Shown one piece after another: positions 34,817 through 45,612 of a stretch of 64,000 nt of DNA (positions are counted from its first letter, which is position 1; each line of letters opens with the position of its first letter). Both the position numbers and the translations under genes were made by a program. The notes below the pieces were generated by a model. The model had not been told where the DNA came from and made no database searches. It saw only the letters and a list, made by a program, of their open reading frames with translations. The stretch comes from Corallococcus caeni (GTDB lineage: Bacteria; Myxococcota; Myxococcia; Myxococcales; Myxococcaceae), in contig NZ_BTTW01000003.1 in assembly GCF_036245865.1 (NCBI RefSeq), forward strand, positions 186,001 to 250,000, read 5' to 3'.

Positions 34817-35497
34817 GTGGTTAGCTCAACAGCAATTGCCAGCAGTGTGCCTTCTGTCCAGGATGTGTCGGATCCCGTGGTGGGCGCTGCCCGCTATGAC
34901 GCGGTTCCGCCGTTGATGGACAGCCTGTTGCACGACGTGCGCAACCCGCTCAACGCGCTGGCCATCCATCTCGAGGTGCTCTCCGAGAAGCTCAAGGGCG
35001 AGTCCGGCCAGGTGCCGGCCACGCAGGAGAAGAACCTCAAGGCCATGCGCGAGCAGATCGCCCGCGTGGACGGCCTGCTCAAGCTCTTCTCGGACTTCAT
35101 CGTGTTTCGCGGGGCGGGCCCCTCCGGGGACGCGCCGCTGTCGGACGCCACCGGCAAGGCCCTGGACGTGCTGGGCCATGAGAGCCGCCGGCGCCGCCTC
35201 CAGGTCACGCGCGCCATCGAGCCGGACGTGCAGGCCCGCCTGGAGGACACCACCGAGCTGGGGTTCTTCCTGGTGCAGGTGCTGATGCGCGCCTTCCAGC
35301 GCGCGGAGTCCGGCGGCACCGTGGTCGTCGCCGTCCGCGCCGAGGGCCCTCGAGCGGTGCTGGAGGTCGTGGACGGCTCCTCGGCGCCCGAGCGGGCGAC
35401 GGACACCGTGGCCGCGCTGACGCTCCGCGCGGCGCAGCTGGGCATCGAGTTCGCTATTCAGGCGGGGACGTGCCGCCTCGTGTTCCCGCGCGCCTGA
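34817..35497 (+). CDS. Degenerate histidine kinase or phosphotransferase
   Basis: 226 residues. A kinase-type dimerisation domain is clear: PLMDSLLHDVRNPLNALAIH, with the phospho-acceptor His in HDVRNPL. The following ATPase-like domain is reduced: the N box Asn is not recognisable (GFFLVQVLMRAFQRA), and the G1 motif is VVDGSSAPE rather than DxGxG. No sensor or membrane part is present. Length and layout recall ChpT-type phosphotransferases and Spo0B. It lies directly before an NtrC-type regulator and probably passes phosphate to it. GTG start after TAGGAG. Confidence 0.75.
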   Translation: MVSSTAIASSVPSVQDVSDPVVGAARYDAVPPLMDSLLHDVRNPLNALAIHLEVLSEKLKGESGQVPATQEKNLKAMREQIARVDGLLKLFSDFIVFRGAGPSGDAPLSDATGKALDVLGHESRRRRLQVTRAIEPDVQARLEDTTELGFFLVQVLMRAFQRAESGGTVVVAVRAEGPRAVLEVVDGSSAPERATDTVAALTLRAAQLGIEFAIQAGTCRLVFPRA

Positions 35498-35569
35498 GGT
35501 TCCCCCCTTCAGGCGCTGACGGTCTTCCATCCGGTTTCATCACGCTTCATCGCAGTGGAGGTTTTCACC

Positions 35570-37009
<1,440 letters not shown>

Positions 37010-37345
37010 TCCACCGGGTCCCCCGGCGGAGGGGACCGGCGGCTGCCTGCCGCTGACCTGATGGGTAGGCGGATGGGCCCGGATTCCGGGCCCTTGGCAG
37101 GGCTCCTGGAGGGCACGCGCGGGGCCTCCCCAAGCCGGTTTAAATGGGCGGGGGAGGTCTCGAAAACCCCTGTCAATTCTTGACTTTTCCCCCCTGGACG
37201 GGGGATCCTCCGGGCCTCTCCCACCCGTTGGTGAGGGCCCGGCCGGGACGTTTCATTTCGGGCCACGTCCGCCCCCCATGGTGCGGTCGTCCGACGTGAG
37301 TCATCTGGGGTGCCGCCGGGGGGGCACAAGGAAGGCCACAACGCA
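37010..37345. other. Intergenic region with a terminator hairpin
   Basis: No gene seen in 336 bases. GGGCCCGG (37075-37082) and CCGGGCCC (37086-37093) form a tight 8-base stem with a 3-base loop, followed by TT: a likely terminator for the regulator gene. Downstream, TTGACT near 37181 could be a -35 element but no convincing -10 follows. AAGGAAGG at about 37328-37335 is the ribosome binding site of the next gene. Confidence 0.5.
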
Positions 37346-39322
37346 ATGAGCGACGCGAGAGCACTTCACTTCTTCGGCGGCAAGGGCGGGGTTGGCAAGA
37401 CCACGCTCGCGGCAGCGTACGCGGTGAGGCTCTCGGAAGAAGCGCCCAAGCACCGGGTGCTGGTCGTCTCGTTGGATCCGGTCCAGTCCCTGTCGGACCT
37501 GGTGAAGAAGAAGCTGCCGGCGAAGCCCACCAAGCTGCAGGCGGGCAAGGGCGAGGGCGGCCTGTTCGGCGCGGAGCTGAACCCCGCCGCGCTGCTCAAG
37601 CCGTTCCTGGCGGAGTACCTGCCGGCGCTGGCGAAGGCGGCGGTGAAGGGCACGCACCTGTCGGACGAGGAGATGGGCAAGCTCTACCAGCAGGCGGTGC
37701 CCGGGCTGGAGGAGCTGGTGGCCCTCTTCCACGTGGTGGACCTGCTGGAGTCGGGCGAGTACGACCGCATCGTGGTGGACACGGCGCCCACCAGCCACAC
37801 GCTGCGCCTGTTCGACATGCCGGCGCAGCTGCGCAAGTTCCTGGGCTTCGTGAAGGCGGGCCAGGACCGCGCCGCCCCGGCCCCCAGCGGCAAGGGCAAG
37901 AAGGCGGCCGCGGCGGCGGAGGCGGCTCCCGCGGGCTTCCTTGAGCAGGTGGGCCAGAAGGCGGAGAAGCTGCTGGCGCTGCTGAAGGACCCCGCGCGCA
38001 CGGCCTTCCACCTGGTGGCGCTGGCGGAGCCGGTGCCCGAGGCGCAGACGCGCATGTACTTCACCCAGCTGCGCGAGCGCGGGCTGCCGGTGACGGAGGT
38101 GGTGGTCAACCAGGTGGAGGACCACGAGGGTTGCCCCGCGTGCCAGGGCCGCCGCGGCCTGCAGGCGCCGCACGTGCGCAAGTACCAGGCGCTGGACAAG
38201 ACCGTGCCCGTGAACCTGCTGGGCCGCCGCGAGGTGGCGCCCCGGGGGCTGGACGGGCTGAAGGAGTTCGCCAAGGAGTGGGCGGCGGGCAAGGAGACCA
38301 AGGCGCTGGAGTTCAGCGCGGCGGAAGGGCCTCCGGCGCTGGTGCGCGCCCCGTCCATGCCTCCCATCGCGGCGCCCCCGCTGCCGCCCACGCGGCTCAT
38401 CTTCTTCGTGGGCCAGGGCGGGGTGGGCAAGTCCTCCTGCGCGGCCGCCGCGGCGGTGACGCTGACGGAGAAGGAGGGGCCGGTGCTCCTCATCTCCACG
38501 GACCCCGCGCACTCGCTGTCGGACGTGCTCCAGAGCCGCCTGACGGACACCGAGACGCAGGTCAAGGGCACCAAGGGCCTGTACGCGCGCGAGCTGGACA
38601 TGGCGGGCTGGTTCAACGCCCTGCGCAAGCGGCTGAAGGAGAAGGCGGAGAAGGCCTTCGAGGGCGCGCCCAAGGCGGGCAACGACGTGCCGGCGGACCT
38701 GCTCTACCTGCGCAACCTGCTGGAGTGCGCGCCCCCGGGCATCGACGAGCTGGCGGCCATGTCCGTGCTGACGGACGCGCTGGTGCAGGAGCGCTTCAAG
38801 CGCATCGTGGTGGACTCGTCGCCGCAGGTGACGAACGTGCGCGTGGTGGAGCTGGCGGACATCGCGAAGACGTGGCTGGGTGCGCTGCACGGCATCCTCA
38901 ACAAGCACCGCGCCAAGGGCCTGGGCGAGCTGGCGGATGACCTGGCGGCGATGCTCAAGCACGTGAAGCGCTTCGAGGACGCGCTGGCGTCCCCCAGCGA
39001 GTCGCGCTTCGTCGTCGTGACGCGCGGCGAGGACCTGGCCGCGTCCCGCACGGAGCGGCTGGTGGAGTACCTCAAGGAGAAGAAGCTCCAGGTGGAGCGG
39101 GTGCTCGTCAACCGCGTGGGCCCCAAGTCCACCTGCGAGAAGTGCGAGAACCGCCGCAAGCTGGAGCTCAACGCGGCCAAGGCCATGGAGAAGAAGATTG
39201 GCCTGCCCGTGACGATGGCGCCCGCGCTGGGTCGTCACCCCGCGGGGCTGCGCGAGCTCAAGGCGTTCCGCACCGCGTGGTACGCGCTGTCCGCGCCGCC
39301 GGCGAAGATCAAGGCGGCCTGA
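37346..39322 (+). CDS. Tandem ArsA/GET3-type ATPase
   Basis: 658 residues made of two ArsA-like ATPase halves. The first has the deviant Walker A GGKGGVGKTT and VDTAPTSHTLRLFDMP; the second has GQGGVGKSS, STDPAHSLSDVL and a VVDSSPQ motif in place of DTAP. Each half ends with a CxxC pair (EGCPACQGRR and STCEKCENRR), which might bind zinc. ArsA drives arsenite export, GET3 handles tail-anchored proteins. No arsenic genes are nearby, so an ArsA name would mislead; a chaperone-type role is possible. The second half may be catalytically altered. Confidence 0.88.
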   Translation: MSDARALHFFGGKGGVGKTTLAAAYAVRLSEEAPKHRVLVVSLDPVQSLSDLVKKKLPAKPTKLQAGKGEGGLFGAELNPAALLKPFLAEYLPALAKAAVKGTHLSDEEMGKLYQQAVPGLEELVALFHVVDLLESGEYDRIVVDTAPTSHTLRLFDMPAQLRKFLGFVKAGQDRAAPAPSGKGKKAAAAAEAAPAGFLEQVGQKAEKLLALLKDPARTAFHLVALAEPVPEAQTRMYFTQLRERGLPVTEVVVNQVEDHEGCPACQGRRGLQAPHVRKYQALDKTVPVNLLGRREVAPRGLDGLKEFAKEWAAGKETKALEFSAAEGPPALVRAPSMPPIAAPPLPPTRLIFFVGQGGVGKSSCAAAAAVTLTEKEGPVLLISTDPAHSLSDVLQSRLTDTETQVKGTKGLYARELDMAGWFNALRKRLKEKAEKAFEGAPKAGNDVPADLLYLRNLLECAPPGIDELAAMSVLTDALVQERFKRIVVDSSPQVTNVRVVELADIAKTWLGALHGILNKHRAKGLGELADDLAAMLKHVKRFEDALASPSESRFVVVTRGEDLAASRTERLVEYLKEKKLQVERVLVNRVGPKSTCEKCENRRKLELNAAKAMEKKIGLPVTMAPALGRHPAGLRELKAFRTAWYALSAPPAKIKAA

Positions 39323-39341
39323 GGTTGGAGACGCCGGGCGC

Positions 39342-39809
39342 CTAGTGGGGGCCCGGCAGGAGCAGGGACAGGGGCAGCCGGTGGGGATACGCCCGGCGCG
39401 CCTGCCCCAGCAGGTCCACGGCGCCCGCCTTGAGCGAGCGCACCGTCGGGGCCGCCGGCACCTCCAGGTGCTGCTGGAGGACCCAGCCCGGCCCCACGAG
39501 CATCAGCGCCACCGCCGGCACGATGCACAGGGTCACCACCGCGCTGGCGCCGCCCACCGTGCCCAGCAGGCGCAGCACCGGGGACGCCTGGATGCGCGGG
39601 CGCTGCAGGGCCGCGAGGATGCGCGCGAAGAGGGCGCCGCCCACCAGCCCCAGCACCGTGGCCAGCCCCCAGCTCAGCCCGCCCACCGGGGTGCCGAGCA
39701 CCGGCTCCAGGAGCTGGGGGGCCGCGGCGCCCAGCACGAAGGCGAGGACGAAGGGCGCCGCCGCGACGATGGCGACCAGGCCCCAGTGTCTTGCGTTGAG
39801 TCGGTGCAC
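39342..39809 (-). CDS. Hypothetical membrane protein
   Basis: 155 residues with three hydrophobic segments: LVAIVAAAPFVLAFVLGAA, LATVLGLVGGALFARILAAL and GGASAVVTLCIVPAVALML. The N- and C-terminal ends are short and polar. No family recognised. It faces the ArsA-like gene tail to tail, 19 bases apart. Confidence 0.65.
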   Translation of the reverse strand: MHRLNARHWGLVAIVAAAPFVLAFVLGAAAPQLLEPVLGTPVGGLSWGLATVLGLVGGALFARILAALQRPRIQASPVLRLLGTVGGASAVVTLCIVPAVALMLVGPGWVLQQHLEVPAAPTVRSLKAGAVDLLGQARRAYPHRLPLSLLLPGPH

Positions 39810-39913
39810 GGCTTCCCCCTCGGCTACAGGGCGAAGGTGGGCACCGGCAGGCAGGCGCGCCAGGGTGGCGGTCCCCGGAGGCGTGTAGGCGTGAACGGGT
39901 CGTCACTTCCCGG

Positions 39914-40603
39914 TCAGGCCTCGCATTCGGACGGACTGTCGGTGAAGCCACCCAGGGGCTCCGGGAAGGTGAGGGCGCCCGCCGCGTCGAGGCTCCCGGT
40001 GACGGGCGCGGCCTTCGGCAGCGTCACCGTCACGGCGCGGCCCTTCACCGTGTACGTGCCCTGGATGCGCGACTCCTTCGGTGTGCCGGAGTCGTCGATG
40101 TCCTTCTTCCACAGCTCCACGCGCCCGCCGTCCTTGAACTTGAGGGCGCGCGTGGTGCCGTAGACGCCCACGCCGGGGCCGTACCAGGACACGTTCCGGA
40201 GGAGGGTGGGGACGCTGGCCTCCTGCTCCGGGGTGAGGCCCAGCAGCTTCTGCCAGCCCAGTGTGTCCCGGATGACGTCCAGGTCCTTGTCCTCCTTCGC
40301 CCGCTGGAGGCGGCGCGGGTCCAGGCGCACGGCGGTGGCCAGCTTCTCCACGATGACGTCGCGGTGGGCGCTGTACTCGCACACCTTGCCCTGCTTGCGC
40401 AGCAGGCCCAGGGTGGCGGCGGCGTTGTAGTGCGCCAGGGCATAGTCCGGGGTGGCCTGGGCGGCCGCCTGGAACTTCTCCAGCGCCTCTGGATAACGGC
40501 CGGACTGGTAGAGGCGGAAGCCCTGGGTGTTGAGGGCCTTGCCCGACGGGGGCGTGGACGGGGCGGCGGACAGCGCCAGGGCCAGGGAGAGGGCGAGGAC
40601 CAT
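39914..40603 (-). CDS. Secreted TPR-containing protein
   Basis: 229 residues. Signal peptide MVLALSLALALSAAPS. One clear tetratricopeptide repeat pair (ALNTQGFRLYQSGRYPEALE, then AAQATPDYALAHYNAAATLG), a charged region (AVRLDPRRLQRAKEDKDLD), and a C-terminal beta-rich domain (WYGPGVGVYGTTRALKFKDG, then IQGTYTVKGRAVTVTLP). Its start is 92 bases from the divergent accA start. Function unknown. Confidence 0.72.
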   Translation of the reverse strand: MVLALSLALALSAAPSTPPSGKALNTQGFRLYQSGRYPEALEKFQAAAQATPDYALAHYNAAATLGLLRKQGKVCEYSAHRDVIVEKLATAVRLDPRRLQRAKEDKDLDVIRDTLGWQKLLGLTPEQEASVPTLLRNVSWYGPGVGVYGTTRALKFKDGGRVELWKKDIDDSGTPKESRIQGTYTVKGRAVTVTLPKAAPVTGSLDAAGALTFPEPLGGFTDSPSECEA

Positions 40604-40695
40604 GTGGCTCCAGACGGGCGGCCCCCCGGGACATTCCAGGGGTGCGTAACCGCTTGCGCGTTGAAAGGCCTGAACCCTGGTGCTAGTTCGGCGCC

Positions 40696-41664
40696 ATGGC
40701 AACCGGCATTGGCTACGCGCTCGACTTCGAGCGCCCGCTCATCGAGCTGGAAAAGAAGATCGAGGAGCTGAAGGTCCTCTCCACCAGCGGCACCGTGGAT
40801 TTCTCCTCGGAGATCTCCAAGCTGGAGAAGAAGGCGAAGAAGCTCCAGACGGAGATCTTCAGCGACCTGACCCGCTGGCAGGTGGTGCAGCTTTCGCGTC
40901 ACAGCTCGCGGCCGTACTTCCTGGACTACGTCCAGTACCTGTTCACGGACTTCTTCGAGATGTGCGGCGACCGGCACTTCGGCGAGGACCCGTCCATCGT
41001 CGGCGGCTTCGCGCGCTTCGATGGCAAGACGGTGATGCTCATCGGCCACCAGAAGGGGCGCAACACCAAGGAGAACATGGCGCGCAACTTCGGCATGCCG
41101 CGCCCGGAGGGCTACCGCAAGGCGCGCCGGCTGATGGAGCTGGCCGAGCGGATGGAGAAGCCCATCCTCACCTTCGTGGACACGCCGGGCGCGTACCCGG
41201 GCATCGGCGCGGAGGAGCGCGGCCAGGCGGAGGCCATCGCCGTGAACCTGGAGGTCATGAGCCGGCTGCGCGTGCCCATCATCTCCACCGTGGTGGGCGA
41301 GGGCGGCTCCGGCGGCGCGCTGGCCATTGGCGTGGGCAACCGCGTGCTCATGTTCCAGAACAGCGTCTACTCCGTCATCTCTCCGGAGGGCTGCGCCTCC
41401 ATCCTCTTCCGCGACGCGACGAAGGCGGACAAGGCCGCGGACGCGATGCGCCCCACGGCGCAGGACCTGCTGGAGATGAAGATCATCGACGAGGTGATTC
41501 CGGAGCCTCCCGGCGGCGCGCACCGCGACGCGGCCAAGGCGGCCGACGCGCTGGGCAAGACGCTGCGCAAGCACCTGGGCCAGCTGGCGGAGCTGTCGCC
41601 GGACGCGCTGGTGCGCGACCGCTACGACAAGTTCCGCGCGCTCGGCATGTTCTCCGGCAAGTAA
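40696..41664 (+). CDS. accA: Acetyl-CoA carboxylase carboxyltransferase subunit alpha
   Basis: 322 residues. It opens with ALDFERPLIELEKKIEELK and contains FTDFFEMCGDRHFGEDPSIV, IGHQKGRNTKEN, FVDTPGAYPGIGAEERGQAE and the oxyanion-hole motif GEGGSGGALAIGVGN. It transfers carboxyl from biotin to acetyl-CoA in fatty-acid synthesis, as a partner of AccD, which is not in the window. First gene of accA-hisC-cmk. Confidence 0.96.
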   Translation: MATGIGYALDFERPLIELEKKIEELKVLSTSGTVDFSSEISKLEKKAKKLQTEIFSDLTRWQVVQLSRHSSRPYFLDYVQYLFTDFFEMCGDRHFGEDPSIVGGFARFDGKTVMLIGHQKGRNTKENMARNFGMPRPEGYRKARRLMELAERMEKPILTFVDTPGAYPGIGAEERGQAEAIAVNLEVMSRLRVPIISTVVGEGGSGGALAIGVGNRVLMFQNSVYSVISPEGCASILFRDATKADKAADAMRPTAQDLLEMKIIDEVIPEPPGGAHRDAAKAADALGKTLRKHLGQLAELSPDALVRDRYDKFRALGMFSGK

Positions 41665-41677
41665 GGGTTCCCATCTC

Positions 41678-42769
41678 ATGCGACCGCTCGTTCCTCCCTA
41701 CGTCGAGACGCTCAAGGCCTACGTCCCCGGCAAGCCCATCGAGGAGACCGAGCGGGAGTACGGCCTCACCGGCGTCATCAAGCTGGCCTCCAACGAGAAC
41801 CCGCTGGGCCCGTCGCCCCGCGCGGTGGAGGCCATGCGCAACGCCGCGGGCCAGGTGAACCTGTACCCGGACGCCACCAGCTTCCACCTGGTGCGCAGGC
41901 TGGCCGCGCACCTGGGCGTGAAGCCCGAGGAAGTGGTGCTGGGCAGCGGCTCCAACGAGCTGATTGAACTGCTCATCCGCACGTTCACCACGCCGGAGGA
42001 GGAGATCCTCCTCTGCAAGGGCTCGTTCCCCGCGTACCGCATCTCCGCGCAGGCGCACGGCCGTGCGTTCGTGGAGGTGCCCATGCGCGAGGGCTTCCGT
42101 TACGACCTGGAGGCCATGGCCCGCGCCGTCACGCCGCGCACGCGCATGGTGTTCCTGGCCAACCCGGACAACCCCACGGGCACCACCTTCGGGCGCAAGG
42201 ACCTGGAGACGTTCCTCCAGGCGGTGCCCAAGGACGTGCTCGTCGTCCACGACGAGGCCTACGCTGAGTTCGTGGACTGGCCCGACTACGCGAGCGCGGT
42301 GGAGCTGTTCCACACGTATCCGAACCTCGTGGGGCTGCGCACGTTCAGCAAGATCCACGGGCTGGCCGGCATCCGGCTGGGCTCGGCGGTGATGGACGCG
42401 AAGCTGGCGGGCTACGTGCACCGCACGCGCATGCCGTTCAACCTGACGACGGTGGCGCAGGCGGCGGGCATGGCGGCGCTGGAGGACACGGAGCACGTGG
42501 AGCGCACGCGTGAGAACAACCGCGTGGGGCTGCGCTACTTCGGGGAGGAGCTTCCGAAGCTGGGGCTCACGCTGACGGAGAGCCACGCGAACTTCGTCTT
42601 CGTGGACTGCCACCGTCCGGGGGCCGAGGTCTACGAGCAGCTCCTGCGCCGGGGCGTCATCGTGCGGCCCATGGCGGGCAACGGCCACCCGAACTGCCTG
42701 CGCATCTCCGTGGGCACGCCGCAGGAGAACGCCCGGTGCGTGGCCGCGCTGAAGGAGGTCCTGTCTTGA
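41678..42769 (+). CDS. hisC: Histidinol-phosphate aminotransferase
   Basis: 363 residues, PLP-dependent fold-type I aminotransferase. IKLASNENPLGPSPRAVEAM near the start, ANPDNPTGT, VVHDEAYAEFVDW (Asp and Tyr contact PLP) and TFSKIHGLAGIRLG with the Schiff-base Lys. It makes L-histidinol phosphate in histidine biosynthesis, and such enzymes often also act on aromatic amino acids. It follows accA by 13 bases and its stop overlaps the cmk start. Confidence 0.94.
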   Translation: MRPLVPPYVETLKAYVPGKPIEETEREYGLTGVIKLASNENPLGPSPRAVEAMRNAAGQVNLYPDATSFHLVRRLAAHLGVKPEEVVLGSGSNELIELLIRTFTTPEEEILLCKGSFPAYRISAQAHGRAFVEVPMREGFRYDLEAMARAVTPRTRMVFLANPDNPTGTTFGRKDLETFLQAVPKDVLVVHDEAYAEFVDWPDYASAVELFHTYPNLVGLRTFSKIHGLAGIRLGSAVMDAKLAGYVHRTRMPFNLTTVAQAAGMAALEDTEHVERTRENNRVGLRYFGEELPKLGLTLTESHANFVFVDCHRPGAEVYEQLLRRGVIVRPMAGNGHPNCLRISVGTPQENARCVAALKEVLS

Positions 42770-43461
42770 GCGCGCGGCCGTTCATCGTCGCCATCGACGG
42801 GCCGGCCGGGGCGGGCAAGTCCTCCGTGTCCAAGCTGCTGGCGCGGCGGCTGAACTTCGCGCTGGTGGACACGGGCGCCATCTACCGCTGCGTGGCGCTG
42901 ATGGCCACGCGCGAGGGCATCGCGTTCGACGACGACGCGAAGCTGGGCGAGCTGCTCGGGCGCGTGCGCATCCACTTCCAGGTGGTGGGCGAGGAGAACC
43001 ACGTCTTCCTGGGCGGCGAGGACGTGTCGTCGGAGATCCGCACGCCGCCCATCTCCATGGGGGCGTCGCAGGTGTCCGGGCGGCCGGTGGTGCGCGCGGG
43101 GCTGCTGGCGCTCCAGCGGCGGCTGGCGCTGGAGGCGCCGTCGGGCGCCATCCTGGAGGGCCGGGACATTGGCACGGTGGTGTTCCCGGACGCGGACGTG
43201 AAGTTCTTCCTCGCGGCGGACCCGGAGGTGCGGGCGCGCCGCCGCTTCGAGGAGCTGTTCCAGAAGGGCGTGGACAGCAGCCTGGAGGCCGTCCTCACGG
43301 ACCAGACGCGCCGCGACGCCGCGGACTCCGGGCGCGAAGTGGCGCCCCTGAAGCCCGCCGAGGACGCGGTGCACGTGGACTCCAGCAGCATGCCGCTGTC
43401 GGAGGTGGTCCAGTCGCTGGAGCACGAAATCGAGCGCCGCCGGGCCGCGCGCGGCGCCTGA
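42766..43461 (+). CDS. cmk: Cytidylate kinase
   Basis: 231 residues. P-loop AIDGPAGAGKSSVSK, LVDTGAIYRCVAL, GRDIGTVVFPDADVKFFL and ARRRFEEL are typical; it phosphorylates CMP and dCMP. The start is TTG at 42766: AGGAGGT (42753-42759) is a near-perfect ribosome binding site 6 bases before it, and no ATG or GTG fits. The TTG overlaps the hisC stop (TTGA), so the two are translationally coupled. Last gene of the operon. Confidence 0.94.
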   Translation: MSARPFIVAIDGPAGAGKSSVSKLLARRLNFALVDTGAIYRCVALMATREGIAFDDDAKLGELLGRVRIHFQVVGEENHVFLGGEDVSSEIRTPPISMGASQVSGRPVVRAGLLALQRRLALEAPSGAILEGRDIGTVVFPDADVKFFLAADPEVRARRRFEELFQKGVDSSLEAVLTDQTRRDAADSGREVAPLKPAEDAVHVDSSSMPLSEVVQSLEHEIERRRAARGA

Positions 43462-43476
43462 GCCGTCAGCGCCCCG

Positions 43477-45612
43477 TCAGAAGGTGACGCCGTCCGTGGA
43501 GGGGGCGGGCACCGTCATGGCCAGCCGGGCCTGGGTGCCGTCCTTCTCGTAGAAGCGGTGGTAGAGGTACAGGTCCGCCACCACCTGCTTCACGTAGCCG
43601 CGCGTCTCCCGGTACGGGATGGACTCCACGAACAGGTCCAGCGGCAGCGTGCCGCGCTCCTGCGTCCAGCGCACCGCCGCCTTGGGGCCCGCGTTGTAGG
43701 CCGCCGCCGCGAGCGCCGGGTGCGCGAAGCGCTTCATCAGCTGTGCCAGGTACCACGCGCCGTAGCGGATGTTGCGCTCCGGGGCGAAGAGGTCCGCCGG
43801 GGCGGGCGCGGGCTCCGCCATCTTCTGGGCGATCTCCGTCGCCGTGGGCGGGATGATCTGCATGAGCCCGCGCGCGTCCGCCGCGCTCATCACCTCCGGG
43901 CGGAAGGCGCTCTCCCGCCGCATGATGGCCCACACGAGGAACGGATCCAGCGCCTGCCGCGTGGCCTCCGTCTCCACCGCCTGCGCGAAGGCCCGCGGGT
44001 AGAACGCGGCCAGCGCGTCCGGCGCCTTGGCCCCGAAGGCCCGGCCCCACAGGTAGCGCGCCGCCACCACGTGCGCGTGGCCGAACTCGCCCAGTTGCAG
44101 GAGCGCGTGCGCGAACGGCAACGCCTGGTCCGCGGTGCGCAGGTCCGACACGCGCGACCGCACCTCGTCCGCCGCGTCGCGGAAGAGGCCCGCGCGCGTG
44201 AGCGCCACCGCCAGCTCCAGCTCCGGCGGGCGGGGGAGGGTGAGCTGCTTCGGAGGCTGCGGGAAGGCCGCGGGCGGCGTGCGCCCCAGCTCGCGCAGCC
44301 GCTCCGTCGCGAGCAGCGCGTAGAACGACGCGGGCGCCGCGGTGATGACGGCCTCGTAGCCCGGCCCCACCGCCGCCGGCTTGCCGCCGCCCAGCTCCTC
44401 CGTGCGCGCCTGCCAGTAGCGGGCCTGCGGCGCCAGGCTCGTCTTCGGGTAGGCCGTCACCAGGTCGTCCAGCGCCTGGCGCGCCTTGGCGTACTGCTCC
44501 AGCCGGATGTGCGAGAGGGCGCGGAACCACATGGCCTCGTCGCGGCGGCGCGAGCCCTTGTAGCGCTTCTCGTAGTCCGCGAAGGACTTCGCGGCGTCCT
44601 CGAAGCGGCCACCCTGCAAATCCAACCACGCGGCGAAGAACGCGCCTTCCTCACCGGCGGACTGGGACGGATAGGCCTTGTCCAGCGCGGCCATCAGCTT
44701 GCGCGCCTTCTCGTTGTCGTCCGAGCGCAGCGCCCGGCGCGCCACCACCAGCGCGGCCTCCGCGGCGATGGCCGGCGGCCCCTTGCGCGCCACCGCGAGC
44801 GCCTTCTCCGCCTCCTCCCGCTTGCCGCGCGCGAAGAGCACCTGCGCCCGCAGGAGCGCCACCTGCGCCTGCGCGGGCGCGCCCTTCACCAGCGACCGCT
44901 TCTCCGCCGTCGCCAGCTCCTCCTCGGCCCGCTCCGGCGCGCCGTCGGAGAGGAACTCCCGGACGCGCTGGAGGTACTCGGGCAGGGTGAGCTTCACCGA
45001 GGGCTTCAGCTCCGCCAGCCGCTCCAGCGCCTCGTCCGCGTAGGGGTGGGTGGGGAAGCGCAGCGCCACGGTCTTCAGGTCCGCCCTCAGCCCAGCCGCG
45101 TTGCCGGTGGCCGCGCGGGCCTGGGCGCGCTGGAACAGCAGCTCCGGGGTGGGCTGCGCCGCCGCCGCCGACTCCAGCACCGGGGCCGCGTCCCTGGGCC
45201 GGTGTGCGTCCAGCAGCGACTCCCCCAGCCGGGCGCGCGCGCGCACGGCCAGGGCCGGGGAGGCCTTCTCCAGGGCCCGCTCGAAATCCTTCGCCGCGCC
45301 GTCGGGGTCGCCCGCGTAGAAGCGCGCCTGGCCCAGGTAGAAGGCGTGGAAGGCCTCCAGGGGCGCCGGGGGCGCGTGGCGGGTGAGCAGGTCCCGGGCC
45401 TGGGCCGCGTCCCCGTCGGAGAGCACGAGCGTCCCGGCGAGCAGGCCCAGGCGGCCCGCATCCGGGCATTTCGCCTTTTCGCAGGCCGTGAGCTCCGCCC
45501 GCGCGAGCGCCGCGGCGTCGGACCGGTGCAGGCGGACGGCCTCCAGCGTCGCCGGGGACTGCCCCAGCGCCGCCGTCGTCACCCAGCCCGCCACCCAACC
45601 GGTCCAACTCAT
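43477..45612 (-). CDS. Slt70-like lytic transglycosylase
   Basis: 711 residues. A long helical superhelical part with TPR-like repeats fills residues 30-560 (for example LEAFHAFYLGQARFYAGDPD and EEGAFFAAWLDLQGGRFED). The C-terminal catalytic domain has the active Glu in IMRRESAFRPEVMSAADARG, LMQIIPPTATEIA and AAAYNAGPKA, then YVKQVVADLYLYHRFY. It cuts peptidoglycan with formation of 1,6-anhydro ends. The N-terminus has a short signal-like segment (WTGWVAGWVTTAALGQS). AAAGGAAGAATCCC precedes the ATG. Converges on cmk. Confidence 0.9.
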   Translation of the reverse strand: MSWTGWVAGWVTTAALGQSPATLEAVRLHRSDAAALARAELTACEKAKCPDAGRLGLLAGTLVLSDGDAAQARDLLTRHAPPAPLEAFHAFYLGQARFYAGDPDGAAKDFERALEKASPALAVRARARLGESLLDAHRPRDAAPVLESAAAAQPTPELLFQRAQARAATGNAAGLRADLKTVALRFPTHPYADEALERLAELKPSVKLTLPEYLQRVREFLSDGAPERAEEELATAEKRSLVKGAPAQAQVALLRAQVLFARGKREEAEKALAVARKGPPAIAAEAALVVARRALRSDDNEKARKLMAALDKAYPSQSAGEEGAFFAAWLDLQGGRFEDAAKSFADYEKRYKGSRRRDEAMWFRALSHIRLEQYAKARQALDDLVTAYPKTSLAPQARYWQARTEELGGGKPAAVGPGYEAVITAAPASFYALLATERLRELGRTPPAAFPQPPKQLTLPRPPELELAVALTRAGLFRDAADEVRSRVSDLRTADQALPFAHALLQLGEFGHAHVVAARYLWGRAFGAKAPDALAAFYPRAFAQAVETEATRQALDPFLVWAIMRRESAFRPEVMSAADARGLMQIIPPTATEIAQKMAEPAPAPADLFAPERNIRYGAWYLAQLMKRFAHPALAAAAYNAGPKAAVRWTQERGTLPLDLFVESIPYRETRGYVKQVVADLYLYHRFYEKDGTQARLAMTVPAPSTDGVTF

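Noticed and set aside
37346-39322. Calling the ATPase ArsA and inferring arsenic resistance.
   Set aside because: No arsenic transporter, regulator or reductase is in the window, and GET3-like proteins share the motifs.
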